From assembly GCF_002994745.2 (NCBI RefSeq), contig NC_037094.1, positions 68,924,819 to 68,988,818 of the forward strand: DNA of 64,000 nt. Reading direction: 5' to 3'. How positions within the stretch are numbered: position 1 is the first letter of the stretch; every line of letters starts with the position of its first letter. A program made the translations under genes and the position numbers. This DNA comes from Rosa chinensis. Its lineage: Eukaryota > Streptophyta > Magnoliopsida > Rosales > Rosaceae. Below are positions 24,061-35,099 of the stretch, one piece after another. The notes beneath the pieces were generated by a model. It was not told the origin of the DNA. It saw nothing but the letters and a program-made list of their open reading frames with translations, and ran no database searches.

Positions 24061-24555
24061 ATGGTTCGCACAAAACAAACTACTCGTCTTGGTGGACATC
24101 GACGCCTTCCTCCTCCAGAGGAGGGCTGTCAGGCCGCTGCCAGAGCCGGCATTCTCCATCCCGGCGTGCATCGTGAACGAAGTCGGAGTCCTCCTCTTCA
24201 CCCATCTTCTTCTGGTGTACCTTCTGATGTTCCTCATCCTCCTGTTTCTCTGGATAGTCTCCGTGACCAGATCCTGGTGGCTGACTGGCAGATTGCATGC
24301 CTCACTACCTACATGGACGACATGCACTCTCTTCTGGTTCGTACTCATCATGCCCTGACCAACCTCACCAAGGAGATCCGGAACTTGCAGCGCCACCCTC
24401 CGGGGTTTGACGCTCCCGGTCCATCCGCCGTAGTCCCGGAAGAAGTCGCACCGGAGGAGAGCTCGGATTCAATGGACAGTGAGGGGTTTCAGGACAATGT
24501 CACCAAGCTTATGAAGGAGTTCGTTGGGCCTTCCCATTCAAAGGGGGAGAAGTAA
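24061..24555 (+). CDS. Copia accessory protein with a histone H3-like N-terminus
   Basis: 164 aa, between pol and the 3' LTR, in the place where Sireviruses may carry an env-like ORF. The start is in good context (GCCATGG). The first residues, MVRTKQTTRLGG, match the histone H3 tail (A)RTKQTAR...GG, including the residue equivalent to Lys4; Met before Val is normally removed, which would expose the mimic as in H3. A Pro/Arg-rich stretch follows, then a helical part (~75-120, LRDQILVADW...LTNLTKEIRNLQ) and an acidic end (EEVAPEESSDSMDSEG). No signal peptide or membrane segment is seen, so an envelope role is unlikely. Unlike gag-pol, the frame has no stops and is GC-richer. The function is unknown; reading as a chromatin mimic is inference. 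Confidence 0.65.
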   Translation: MVRTKQTTRLGGHRRLPPPEEGCQAAARAGILHPGVHRERSRSPPLHPSSSGVPSDVPHPPVSLDSLRDQILVADWQIACLTTYMDDMHSLLVRTHHALTNLTKEIRNLQRHPPGFDAPGPSAVVPEEVAPEESSDSMDSEGFQDNVTKLMKEFVGPSHSKGEK

Positions 24556-24842
24556 ACAATTTTTTTATTTGTTATTTATGTTTCTGCATTTTAATTTCTG
24601 TTGGACAATTTTTATTTTTGCGTTTTGGGTTGTAAGTGCATAAGCACAAACTATTTGGGATGCTTATTATTATCACTATTTTATTTGATATCTGTTTTTG
24701 ACAACTTGGATTTGGAAAAGGATGGAAACTGATTCCTTAATCCAAGTTGCATCTTTTTGTTCTTGATTAGTGGTTATCTGTGAAATCTAACATGCATGCA
24801 GGATTCAAAGATGAAAAAGTCATGTGTTGAATGGGAATGCCC

Positions 24843-24853
24843 AAAGGGGGAGA
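24843..24853 (+). other. Polypurine tract of the Sirevirus-like Copia
   Basis: AAAGGGGGAGA lies directly before the 3' LTR (24855), as needed for plus-strand priming. Confidence 0.88.
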
Positions 24854-24854
24854 T

Positions 24855-25723
24855 TGTAAGTACATTGGACTATCCATATTCAACACATGACTTTCCCAAA
24901 GCCACAAGGAAATTAGAAAATGCAAAGCACTAGGAGAGTATCTCTCATACTTGTTCGGAGGTTTAAAGAAAAATCAAAGAAGTTTGCAAGATCGGATCAT
25001 CAAGAGGAAATCTACGTGAATCACTCTCACTAATCTTGAGTATAAGTGGTATTCATTTCATATCATGCTAGATGATTTAAATTGATTTGGTATACACATT
25101 TGCATTAAAGATTTTTGACATGCATGGCAGATAAATAGGAAGTGTTGATTTCAGTTTTAACATCTTTCCATATTTATCTTATTTGATAATTAAGAAAAGA
25201 TTTGATTGAGGGGGAGTTTTCCTCCCTTATAAAAGGTTTCGAAACTGAAGTTAGAAGGGGGGTTTTCATGCATAAAATTGTCCTCTCTTGAACTGGTCGT
25301 TTTTGTTCAAATCAGTTTCAGAAAACTCTCTCTGCTCGTTTCATGTATTCTATTGCATAATCTCTCACGTTCATAATTCATTCTCAAGATCAGGGAGACA
25401 TTGAGATCAAGGAAGATTGGTTGATTGGCTCTTGTTGATAGAGTGATGATTAAGTAAAAGTTAGATCAGTTATAAATCAAGTTAGCATTTGTTGCTAAGT
25501 GAATGTGTTTGTTATGAACAACACTACTTGTATACTGTAAACACATTTGATTCATATTGGATTGATCTTTCGTGTTGGCTACGTTAAAAGCCACGAAGTG
25601 AAGTTTCCTCAGTGGAGAGGTTTACACTGCGTTAGCAATTTCTGTGTCCTCATTGATATAGTGATTTAATTGTTAAGCAATTCTATTGATTATAGTACAA
25701 TATTGTTCTGTTTGGTATTTTCA
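24855..25723 (+). repeat. 3' LTR of the Sirevirus-like Copia
   Basis: Same length as the 5' LTR, with about a dozen substitutions and no indels seen. TATAAAAGG is at 25229-25237. Confidence 0.93.
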
Positions 25724-27015
25724 GAGTGGTTAGTTTCAACTTTTTGACTACTTTGCATACCTGCATGAAAGATGTGATTGCAAAATGCAGGGACCCATTT
25801 ACTTCGTAGTTCATACATTGTGTTCAACCACACATGATTTTCTTGTTTGCTTTGTTGCACAACATTCTTCCAACTTGCTTCAAATTCTTCTTTAGTCCCG
25901 GAGTTATATATACTGGCTTTGAAGAGTCCATAATAACTTTGAGCAATCACAGGACCAAGTTTATCTCGAAATTTAAACATGATATGCCAAAGACAAAAAC
26001 AGTGGAGTGTAAGTGGAAGAACTTGAGCGATGGCTTTTACAATTGTTGGATCTTGATCAGTAATTATAACTTTCGGTGGACCACTAGGCATAGCTTTCAG
26101 CCATTGTTCCAGTAACCAAATAAAAGACTCAATTTTCTCATCACTTAAAAGTCCACAACCAAATATAATTGTCTGGCCATGATGGTTGATGCATGTGATT
26201 GGAGCAAAGATGATCATGCGATATCTGTTTGTGTTGTACTTGGTATCAAACCCAACAACATCATTAAAGAAATAATATGCTTTTTTTTTAGGTAGGATAA
26301 GCCCAAAAGCAACGATTCAACCTATTTTCTTCATCTCGGTCAACTTCAAAATAAAAGGATGGCTTCTTTTCCTTTTCTGACTTTAAGTACTCAAGTAGCA
26401 TAGTTGCATCATGTCCCTTCAGTTCTTCCCTCGAATTTCTCTCAAAGTTTCTCAAATCTTTGGCAATACATCCAACATTTTGTATACCACCTGCCACAGT
26501 CTCCATTATTTTGAATTGCTGACTTGTTCGAACATTAACACTACTTAGCTTTTCCATAAGACACTTCTTTGCCTTTGTAAGCTTGCGGTGTGATGGCAAT
26601 AAATGTACTCTTTGGGGGTTGTAAGTTCATGTGTATGAGCCTCCTCGAAGTCACTTATACACCATTTTTTGCTTGCCTTGTTAAAGATGATGTTCAACCT
26701 TGCCTTACAACCCACACGCTTTATTCTGCAATTCCTTTCTTCCATGGTCAATGAATGTTGCCGTTTTGAGTTCTCATAAGTCTCATATGTTTTTCCTTCC
26801 TTGGAACATAAAAATTGTTTCCAAGTAATCTCTCCAGTCGCCTTACTTCTCTTAGTTGAACCCATTCTCACGCTAAAACCAACAGTCTTTGCATATATCT
26901 CATTGTAAAAGTAATATACCTCCTCTATTGATTCGAATTCCTGACCAAGCTGAAGTTTTGGTTCATCTACAACAGCATTCTCATTCGGCTCTTGTAACGA
27001 TGGTTCACCCATCAT
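25724..27015 (-). pseudogene. MULE-1 transposase, N-terminal and catalytic parts
   Basis: Begins at ATG 27015 with a FAR1-type DNA-binding domain (about residues 20-135; Cys and His zinc ligands, EEVYYFYNEIYAKTVGFSVR). The MULE catalytic region follows: an FDTKYNTNRY-like segment near 26250, then ITDQDPTIVKAI with the second acidic residue, and CLWHI. Frameshifts occur near 26600 and at the T-run around 26282-26290. The Copia 3' LTR ends at 25723, inside the frame. This family gave rise to the FHY3/FAR1 regulators, but the TIRs show that this is a transposon copy. Confidence 0.88.
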
Positions 27016-27322
27016 AAAGCTGTAGCATTATATTACAAACACAACTATAAATAGAATTTCACCATAACAGAGTCAAAGACATAATACTAATAAAAAAGAA
27101 GTTAAAAACTAAACACAATTTCAATAGTCAAGCATTTTACTTATATTATAATTGAGCTCTCATGTATGGAATTGCACTTTAACGACAAAATTGTTTGAAG
27201 CCGTGAGCTCCTTATTAAACAAATCTATGTTGACCTTTTGAGAGTTTAGTGCTTTGATTTAACATATTGCCTTACCTGAAAAAAAAAAAATTGACGGTGA
27301 AACAGAGAAAGAAAGAGAGAAT

Positions 27323-27757
27323 AAAATTTCGACAATGAAATCAGAACACTAGCAATGAAATCATCAAACAAAATACAATGGGTCCATGATCCACCAAACT
27401 GAAAAGAAAAAAAAGAAAAAAAAGAAAACCCTAAAATCGAGAGAGAGTAAAATCTAAGAAAAATACCTTCAAGATAGACCAGTCTTATGGTGATGCATGA
27501 GGATGAATCAAGAATGGTATAGGGGAGGCTTTGAGGGATCGTAGATGGATTGAGAGTTGAGACGAGGGAGGAGGAAGATAAACAGACTAAGCGTGGAGTC
27601 TTAGCAGAGTAGCGAGACCGGATTGGGTAATACGTCAAAGAAATTTTAATTTAATGGTTTGCTATTCTATCCGTTTGATCAATTCAATTAAGATCTAACA
27701 GCTGAGATGATTTCGTCCTGTTTTGTCTCTTTATTTTCATCTTGCAGGTGAGCGGGC
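27323..27757 (-). repeat. MULE-1 right terminal inverted repeat
   Basis: Reverse complement of the left TIR, ending CAGGTGAGCGGGC at 27757. It lies just upstream of the transposase start in minus-strand orientation and so probably contains its promoter. Confidence 0.88.
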
Positions 27758-27980
27758 ATATTCAATTAAATATAAAGAATCTACATCAAAGAATGAGGGA
27801 TATACATACTCAGCTTACTCAGCTTCAGCAAATTCAAGCTTCTTCTTCTCTACACCCAATATGATACAACAGAATCTTCACTTAACTGCTTCTTTGGAAT
27901 CTTTATTTAAAGATGAAGAAGTCTATTGGGCACAACAAGCTAAGACTAGATGGCTTCAGTTGGAAGATAAAAATAATAAG

Positions 27981-29139
27981 GATTAAATACTGTTTAGTCA
28001 TTGAACTTTTACCCAAAAAACACTTCAGTCCTTGACCTTCTAATTTCACACGTTTAGTCCTTATACTTGAGAATTTTTGACCAATAGGTCCTTTCCGTTA
28101 CCCTCCGTTCAAAAACTCTATTATCCTCTGTCAAAATGTCTATTATACCCTTACTTTTTTTTTTTTTAACATTTATTCTTCTTTTTTTGTCACTTACTCG
28201 ATAAGTTGAACCTCTCTCAAGTCTCAACCTCTCAAATATCTATCCTCTCAAACCTCGCCGCCCCAAACTCTGAGCCACCATGGGCAGTAGGGAGGTGAAA
28301 TGGAGCTGGACCTCACGGTAGAGCAGCTGTGGGAGCTCCGATTCGAACCCGAAATCGAGGCCAAAGAGAAGATGATCTGACCTAGGCAAACATCTTCACC
28401 TTTGAAAGTAGCCGGAACATCCCCCTTCAACTCGGAGCCCTCACCGGCCTAAACAAACACTAAATTCAATATCTCCCCACTCTCCTCGTCTCTATGAATC
28501 TACACAATCACAATTTTAAAATCAGATCAGAACAGAAAAATAAGCACCATGGCCACGGTGGTCTAAGGATCTCCTCATCGTGTCGTGATTAGCCTCCCAC
28601 CGGAAAATCACCTTCTCCTCATCCTCGAATCGGTTGTCCTCTGCCTTCGATTTTTCACTGATCATACTGGTCAAATCCGGTAGCCGGTTATCAAAGCTGG
28701 AGAAGATCAACAACATATCCTTCCTCACCTCCTTCGGCGTGTTGCCCAGGCTCTTCATGATATGTTGTGCCGCTGTGAGCACCCGATCCTTGGCTCCTCC
28801 ACCGCTTGCAGCAACCACTATGCTCCTCGTCGTGGTGGTGGTGTAGAGGACAACAAGAAGATAGAGGAGGAAGAAGAAAAGATAAACAGAGAAAAAAAAA
28901 AAAATATATATATATATATATAATATAAATTAAAAAAAAATGATATGAGGGTATAATAGGCATTTTACTGGGAAAGGGATTGCCACGTCAGCTATTAACG
29001 GAGTTTTTGAACGGAGGGTAACAGAATGGACCTATTGGTCCAAAATTCTCAAGTACAAGGACTAAACGTGTGAAATTAGAAGGCCAAGGACTCAAGTGTT
29101 TTTTGGGTAAAAGTTCAAGGACTAAACAATATTTAATCT
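27981..29139. mobile_element. Non-autonomous Pack-MULE carrying an EXO70 fragment
   Basis: Terminal inverted repeats of about 145 bp (left begins GGATTAAATACTGTTTAGTC; right ends GACTAAACAATATTTAATCT). They are flanked by a perfect 9-bp duplication AAATAATAA (27972-27980 and 29140-29148), the Mutator hallmark. The LINE frame reads across the insertion once it is removed. Internal sequence is GC-rich and gene-like. Confidence 0.9.
28525..28818 (-). pseudogene. Captured fragment of an EXO70 exocyst subunit gene
   Basis: From ATG 28818 the minus strand encodes ~98 residues containing AAQHIMKSLGNT, EDM-like DMLLIFSSFDNRL and EKVIFRWEA, spaced as in the N-terminal part of plant EXO70 proteins. 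EXO70 tethers secretory vesicles at the plasma membrane as part of the exocyst. The parent is much longer (about 600+ aa), so only the N-terminal end was captured. It ends at TGA 28522-28524 and lies wholly within the Pack-MULE. The paralogue is unclear. GC-rich sequence at 28250-28430 may be a second captured piece, unidentified. Confidence 0.72.
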
Positions 29140-29159
29140 AAATAATAAGTTCTTCCAAA

Positions 29160-31163
29160 CTCAGGCTACTATTCTACGAAAAAATAACTAAATTCTTAAT
29201 ATAAAAGATGAGTTTGGTAATTCGACAAATGATCCGAACCATATAGCTCAAATTCTTGTTAAATATTTTAAGCAAAGATTTACAAACATTGCTAAACCTA
29301 ACAAAGATTCTATTCATAATTTGTTGTCTACTATTAACCCTGTTATTACAGAAAATGATAATTCTACTCTTTTGGCTCCAGTTTCTATGGATGAAGTTTA
29401 CTCTGCTATTCATAATATTGGTCCCTTGAAAGCTCCAGGACATGATGGAATTCTAGCTTTATTTTATCAAACTTATTGGAACCTAGTAAAAGATCCGTTA
29501 TTTAAATTAGTATCTGATTTTTTCACTTATAATTTAGATATACAACTTATTAACAAAACTAACATTATTCTAATTCCTAAAACTGAGGAACCTGAAACGG
29601 TCAATCATTTTAGACCTATTAGTCTCTGTAATGTGGTTTACAAGGTTATTACTCAAATTTTAGTAGCTAGATTAGACCTTTATTGATTAAATGTATCTCT
29701 CCTAATGAAGGAGCTTTTGCTCCAGGTAAGTCTATATATGATAATATTCTTATCACTCATGAACTGTTTAGTGCTTTTGATAAAAACAAAAAGAGAAAGA
29801 TAGGTTGTATGGCTATTAAATTGGACCTAGAAAAAGCTTATGACTACCTCAATTGGGATTATCTGTTACTTTGTTTAAGAGCTTTTGGTTTTAATCAGAG
29901 ATGGATTAATTTGATTCATTCATGTTTAGCTTCTGTTTCGTTTTCAATTACTCTTAGTGGAATTCCTCATGGTTCTTTCTCACCTACTAGAGGCATTAGA
30001 CGAGGAGACCCTTTATCACCTTATCTTTTTATTTTAGCGATGGAACCTTTCATTTGAACTTTGAATTCCTTAACTTTAAAGTCTAAAACACATGTTGGAC
30101 TTCTTACCCCTCCTAGAGGTTTCAAAATTTCTAATCTTATGTTTGCTGATGATTGTCTGATTTATGCTAAGGCTACTCACTCTGCTGCTAAACATCTCCT
30201 GAATACTTTAAATGTGTTTTCTTTAGCTTCTGGACAGAAAATTAATTATCATAAGTCCACTATTTACTTTTCTACAAATGTGAATGCTACTGTTAAAAGA
30301 GATCTTTCTACTTATCTTGGTATTCAGCATAAAGCTTCAATTGGAAAATATTTGGAAATCCATAATATTGTATTTTGGAAAGATCCGATTAATATGAAGG
30401 AGTTGCTTCTTAGAATCCAAAAAAAGCTTGTTGGTTTGAAATCCAATACACTATCCAGAGGTGGTAAGCTTAATTTGATTAAAGCTAATATTATAGGTAT
30501 GCCAAACCATATACTATCTTGCTTTAAATGTGTAGCTAACCTTAGTGATAAAATTGATAGGACCTATAGTTCCTTTTTTCGGGGCAATTCCCATCCAACT
30601 GTATCTTGGAATCAAATTGCCATGCCTAAATTTAAAGGAGGTTTAGAAGGTACATCTGCTTCTTGTTTTAATAAAGCAGCTCTAGCAAAACTGGGTTGGA
30701 AAATTCTCACTTAGCCTGAGAATTGGTGGGTTAAATTAGTATCTAGAAAATATTTATATAATTCTCATTTTTTAACTTTACACAAGAAACCTTCCCATTC
30801 ACTAGCCTGGAAAGGAATTCTAGATGCTAGAGACATTCTTATTAAGGGTATTAGATGGATTGTGGGTGACGGTACTTTTATTCTTTTTTGGTCTTTTCAT
30901 TGGGTTCTTCCTTTTCCTTTATACTACTTAATTCCTCATCATGATAAGAATAACTTGGATTGGTCTCTAAAAGTTGCTAATTTTATTAAGAATTCTACTC
31001 GGAATAACTACTTAATGTCCTTATCAGCTTTGGATATATTAGATAAGATTATTGCTATTCCTTTACCTATAACACCTACTGCAGATGAATTTGTTTGGGT
31101 CCTTCTTCTAATGGCCTTTTCACTGTTAAATCTGCTTCTGCTATTCAGTATGATCAAATCATC
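29160..31163 (+). pseudogene. LINE reverse transcriptase region
   Basis: RT motifs in order: LKAPGHDGI, NIILIPKTEEPE, FRPISLCNVVYKV, KLDLEKAYD, GDPLSPYLFI and the active-site FADDCLIYA (~30145). Breaks include a frameshift near 29683, TGA at 30055-30057 and TAG at 30712-30714. The frame continues weakly to the solo LTR at 31164. The upstream piece at 27781-27980 (SLFKDEEVYWAQQAKTRWLQ) joins this after removal of the Pack-MULE. Role: target-primed reverse transcription; inactive here. Confidence 0.9.
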
Positions 31164-33690
31164 TGAAACGTCACGTATCTGATTTACCCTTTTACTGTAT
31201 ATAAGTTAATTACTATAAGTTTTACTTTCCTTGATTTTCATTTTACCGATTAGGGGTCTTAAGAGTTGACTTTTTATGGGATAACAATTTGAGAAAATTT
31301 CACTCAAGAAAGTTGCAAAGGATATTAAACTGAGTCTGTGGACACGTGGCACGCTTAAATCGGAGTTTGCATGCAAAAGTTATGATCAGAAAACTAAAGT
31401 TACTGTTTCAGGAAATTTTACTATAAATAGAAAAATTTTACTTTGGAAACTTACTATTTTCATAAACTACCTCTTTTACCCTGTTCACCTTTCTCTCTCC
31501 CCGATCCCGTCATTTTTTCGTCGGCGATTTCTCCTCTATCTGACGACGGATTTTGGCGCCGCTGGTACTGTTAGAAAGCTCTCACCATCCTCTTCAATTC
31601 TAGGGTAGTTTGGTGGCTTGGTTTGAACCATGGAAGGTGCAGCAAGGAGAAATAATTAAGCGTCGCCGTTTTTGGGTTTTCATCGGAACTCGAGTTTCCG
31701 GCCACCTCCGGCGTTACTTAATGGGTCTTGGAGCTCTTGGAATACACATCAATCCCTCCAGGCCTGTTGCCTCAATTTGAAGTGTGGTGGCCGAATTGAA
31801 GGATTGAAGATCTAGGGTTTCAAATCACCCCTTTTGCTTTCGAGGTAAATTCCGGTCTCTGTGCTTCAAATTGGACTTTATGGTAGTTGTGAATGTTGTT
31901 TGGGAGGATGAGAGGAAGAATTTGGCATAGGTATTCTAACCCAATTCGGGGGTTGCCCTACCCGCTGCCACTGTTGGAGGCGCGTTGGGGGCACGTAGGG
32001 CTGGTTCCGGCTTTCTTTTTGGAATAGTTGAGTTGTATTTAACGTATTGGACTTGTAGATATAATTTTGGTAGAAAATTGGAGTGGTTTTGACATTGATC
32101 GTAGGTTTCCAAAGTTTGAAGTTACAGTTATCGATCTACGAGAATCCGACCATCAGATTTCTCCTGGTTCTGCCCTAGAACCTTTAAAATAATGAATTAA
32201 TGTTAGTGGTGAAGTTTGGGTCGAATCCGAGAAGTTGAAGCAATTAGGTTTTCGGGGTCGGAGATTAAGTTGCAGTTATTGTCCTTATATTCTAAATTCC
32301 GAGCCTTGAGTTTTTTGTTTATGATTACCGTTTTGTATAGGACGTGAGGAGACCCCACTTGAGGAGGATTCCGACCAGCGGCAGGATTAGCTGTATATTG
32401 TGAGTGGACTTTCGTTTTAAATAATATATGCATGAAATTACTTTTACAAATGAATGATTTTATTTTGCATTCGAGAATATGATCTTGGTTTCGGAATATA
32501 ACATTTGAATTTGGTTTCACTATCTTGGCTTTCGGTTTCGGATTATGATTTAATACTTGGCTTGATTTTTGGATATGAATTTGCTATGATTTCGGATTTG
32601 GCTATTGTTATGATTTAGAATCTAATCCTGATTATTTGTGTATTGATTTGAGAATATTTTTGACGTGTGGGATAGGACGTTGATTTATTTTATTTTTTCT
32701 TGAGATTTACCAAGTACGGTTGGGAACTATGCTCATACTTTTATTTGCGAGATTTTGGGGAAGCTTTATGGATTTCGGCTTTCGGTTTTCGCAAATGTTT
32801 CCTTTCACCATACTTGGGTTGCTTTATTTTTAGTTTTCCTCCTCACGTGAGTTGCAGTCGAGGCTCCTCCTTACTTACTTTGTGTTTGTGGGTCGTAGTC
32901 GAGGATAGAGCCTGGAAGGCTCCGACCCGAGTCTGGGAGACTCTTTGTTGTATGGTGATTTCTTCTTGCCCATACTCTTCTGTTACTTGACTAGCGGGGC
33001 TAGTCCTATTTTATTTTATTTTTTTAACCAGTGGGGCTAGATTGTTTTCACAAGATTCCTGATTTAGAGGAGAATGTTTTCTAAATGTTGCATGCATTGC
33101 AGTTTTATAAGTTTAACTATGTGGGACAGTATAAATTCTTCCCTTATTTCATTTATTGCAATTATTTATTTTTGTCCACTCACACTAACGTTTTTAAATA
33201 CTTTCGCTTGGGCCCTTTGGTGTCAAATGCCCAGTTCGCAGTGTTGGAGTTGAGGCATAGTATCCGTACCGCTGCAATCATCTCGTATTGTAGGTTATTT
33301 GTTTAACCTACCAAACTTTATTTCAGTTTCTTATCTTAGATTGCTCTGATCACCTTGGGGATGTTATCTAAATTGTAGTATTATTTTATTTAGGGTTTAT
33401 GACCCAACTACGAGAATTTGATGTAATTTAATTTGAGGATCTTTTGTTGGATTATTGGTACTTGAGTTGTGATTTTGTTTTTTTGGTTGTGGAGCTGTTT
33501 GGTTTTGGGGAGTAGGGTGGCTCCAGGAGAATAAGGTTGGATTATTAGAAGTGTAAATGTGTTCTTACAGGTTTTGGGTTGCCTACTTTTAGGGGACGTT
33601 TTGCCGAATTTTCGGTAAAACCTTCTTTACAAGTGGACCCGGCAGAGCTACCTCAGATTTCATGGTGAAAATTCAGGGCGGGTCATGTCA
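31164..33690. repeat. 2.5-kb solo LTR
   Basis: Starts TGAAACGTCACG, ends GGTCATGTCA, and is flanked by perfect TCATC duplications (31159-31163 and 33691-33695). It has no internal retroelement genes, so it formed by LTR-LTR recombination. A relative without its 3' end is at 55793-57784. The length suggests a Gypsy-type family; that is inference. ORFs inside are spurious. Confidence 0.85.
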
Positions 33691-33695
33691 TCATC

Positions 33696-35058
33696 CCTCA
33701 TACTAGATTTGCTCTAATGAATAAGATTTGGAAGCTAAATATTTCACCTAAAATCAATATTTTTGCTTGGCTTATGCTTAGAAACAGACTTAAGACTAGA
33801 GATAAATTAGCGTCTTATATTCCTATTATTTGTTCTCTTTGTAATAAAGATTCTGAATTTGTTGAACATCTCTTTAGATCTTGTCATTATGCTCAACAAG
33901 TCTGGATCTATTTTGATGGCTTAAATCCTCTTCACTGGAGTGGTTCTTTATTTTCTTGGTTAAACCTTATCAGCATAGTTAGTAATTTTTCCTATTATAC
34001 GCAAATAAAACACGTACTTACGTTTTTTTCAAAAATACTTTCGTACTTCGTATTTTTGAAAGGGACTCGTTAAATTTCCCGTACTTTTGAAGCTAAAAGT
34101 ATTATACATGTACTATACACAATTTTTACATTTTTTTTTCTTCATATTTTTACACATGTTATTGAACAAAAATGAATATAAATTAATATGTTTAATTAAA
34201 AATTTTAATTATTTAATTAATTAAAAATATTTTGCCGAACTTTTCAACGAACTATTTGATAAAATGTCTGAATAATACATGTACGTATTTTTTGCGTACT
34301 ATACTCGTCCATTTTTTTACTAACTATGCTTATCAGTAGACATAAGAATGGTGATGACTTGCTTAGTAAGGCTATTTATATTATATGGTCTATTTGGAAG
34401 GCCAGAAACAAAACAGTTTTTCAAGGTCATAATTTTACTCCTTCTGTAACTTCGTTTGAAGCTTTCAATCTTGGTCAACTTTATTCTCAAGCTAATCATA
34501 AAAGGTTCTCTTAGAATTTATCTAAGGATTGCTACATAAAATGGTATCCTCCGTTAAACTTAAACCCAGTTTGTCAAGTTAAACTTTGATGGTCCAGTGA
34601 AAAACGGTAAGGCTTCTATTGGTTTTGTTATTCGAAATTCTGATGGAAATCCTCTTATTGTTGCTTACAGAGTTATTGGATCAACAAATATATTGGTTGC
34701 CGAGGTGACGGCTTTAAGAAAAGGTTTTCATACAGCCTATCTGCAAAATCTACATCATATCCTTGTTGAAGGCGACTCAAAGATTTTAATTGACTGCATC
34801 TTGGGCAAAGCTAACGTTCCTTGGCAAGTCAAGCTTCTAATTAAGGATATTAGACAACTAGTACATAAATTTCAGAATGTAATATTTAGACATATTTTTA
34901 GAGAAGCTAATTTTGTAGCAGATGATTTGGCAACTTTAGCCTATAATCATCAGAATCCTAAAGTGTGGTTTGCTTGCCTCCCCCTTTCAGTGTGCCTAAT
35001 GTTCCATTTGGATCAGCTAGGAAGGGGAGTTTCTCGTGGTTTTTCGTTCTTGTTGTAA
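33696..35058 (+). pseudogene. LINE C-terminal region: zf-RVT and RNase H-like domain
   Basis: zf-RVT (33717-33990; WKLNISPKINIFAWLMLRNRL, CSLCN...EHLFRSCHYA). After an AT-rich insertion, WSIWKARNKTVF (34390) and an RNase H-like domain (~34590-35058; GFVIRNSDGNP, EVTALRKGF, EGDSKILIDC, REANFVADDLA) typical of L1-clade plant LINEs. Broken by the insert at about 33996-34322 and by stops around 34512. Confidence 0.85.
33996..34322. mobile_element. Small AT-rich insertion in the LINE (MITE-like)
   Basis: The LINE protein is interrupted by ~330 bp of AT-rich DNA with ACGTACTT- and GTACGTATT-type motifs near the two ends. Exact termini and duplication are not clear. Confidence 0.4.
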
Positions 35059-35099
35059 TCTTTTTTCTGTCATAAAAAAAAAAATTGAATATAAAGAAT

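Larger units (their letters stand above)
16727..25723 (+). mobile_element. Sirevirus-like Copia LTR retrotransposon, complete
   Basis: Two 869-bp LTRs (TG...CA), tRNA-Met-type primer site, gag-pol, an extra ORF before the 3' LTR and a polypurine tract. The 5-bp target duplication GAGTG (16722-16726 and 25724-25728) is perfect. By eye the LTRs differ at about a dozen of 869 positions, so insertion is fairly recent. Two zinc knuckles flanking a coiled coil in gag and a large ORF behind pol point to the Sirevirus (SIRE1/Maximus) lineage. It is inserted in the MULE-1 transposase. In-frame TAG codons make this copy non-autonomous unless suppressed. Confidence 0.93.
13704..27757 (-). mobile_element. 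MULE-1, Mutator-like element split by nested insertions
   Basis: Long terminal inverted repeats of ~430 bp bound the unit. Between them, on the minus strand, lies a MULE transposase in two parts: FAR1-type DNA-binding and catalytic regions at 25724-27015, and the SWIM zinc-finger end at 15687-16726. A SINE and a complete Copia element separate the parts; removing them leaves roughly 5 kb. The 9-bp flanks (GTATCACAG and ATATTCAAT) do not match, so the target duplication has decayed or the exact ends are off. Confidence 0.85.
27781..35084 (+). mobile_element. 5'-truncated L1-type LINE with three nested insertions
   Basis: Flanking direct repeats of 15 bp (TTAAATATAAAGAAT at 27766-27780; TTGAATATAAAGAAT at 35085-35099) differ at one position. 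The 3' copy follows an A-run (35074-35084), as expected for target-primed insertion. Coding pieces of reverse transcriptase, zf-RVT and RNase H-like domain appear in order between the insertions (27981-29139, 31164-33690 and about 33996-34322). The 5' end starts within the region before the reverse transcriptase, so the copy was dead on arrival. It sits only ~9 bp beyond the MULE-1 end. Confidence 0.88.

Noticed and set aside
13695..27766. 9-bp target duplication for MULE-1
   Set aside because: Flanks GTATCACAG and ATATTCAAT agree at only about four of nine positions.
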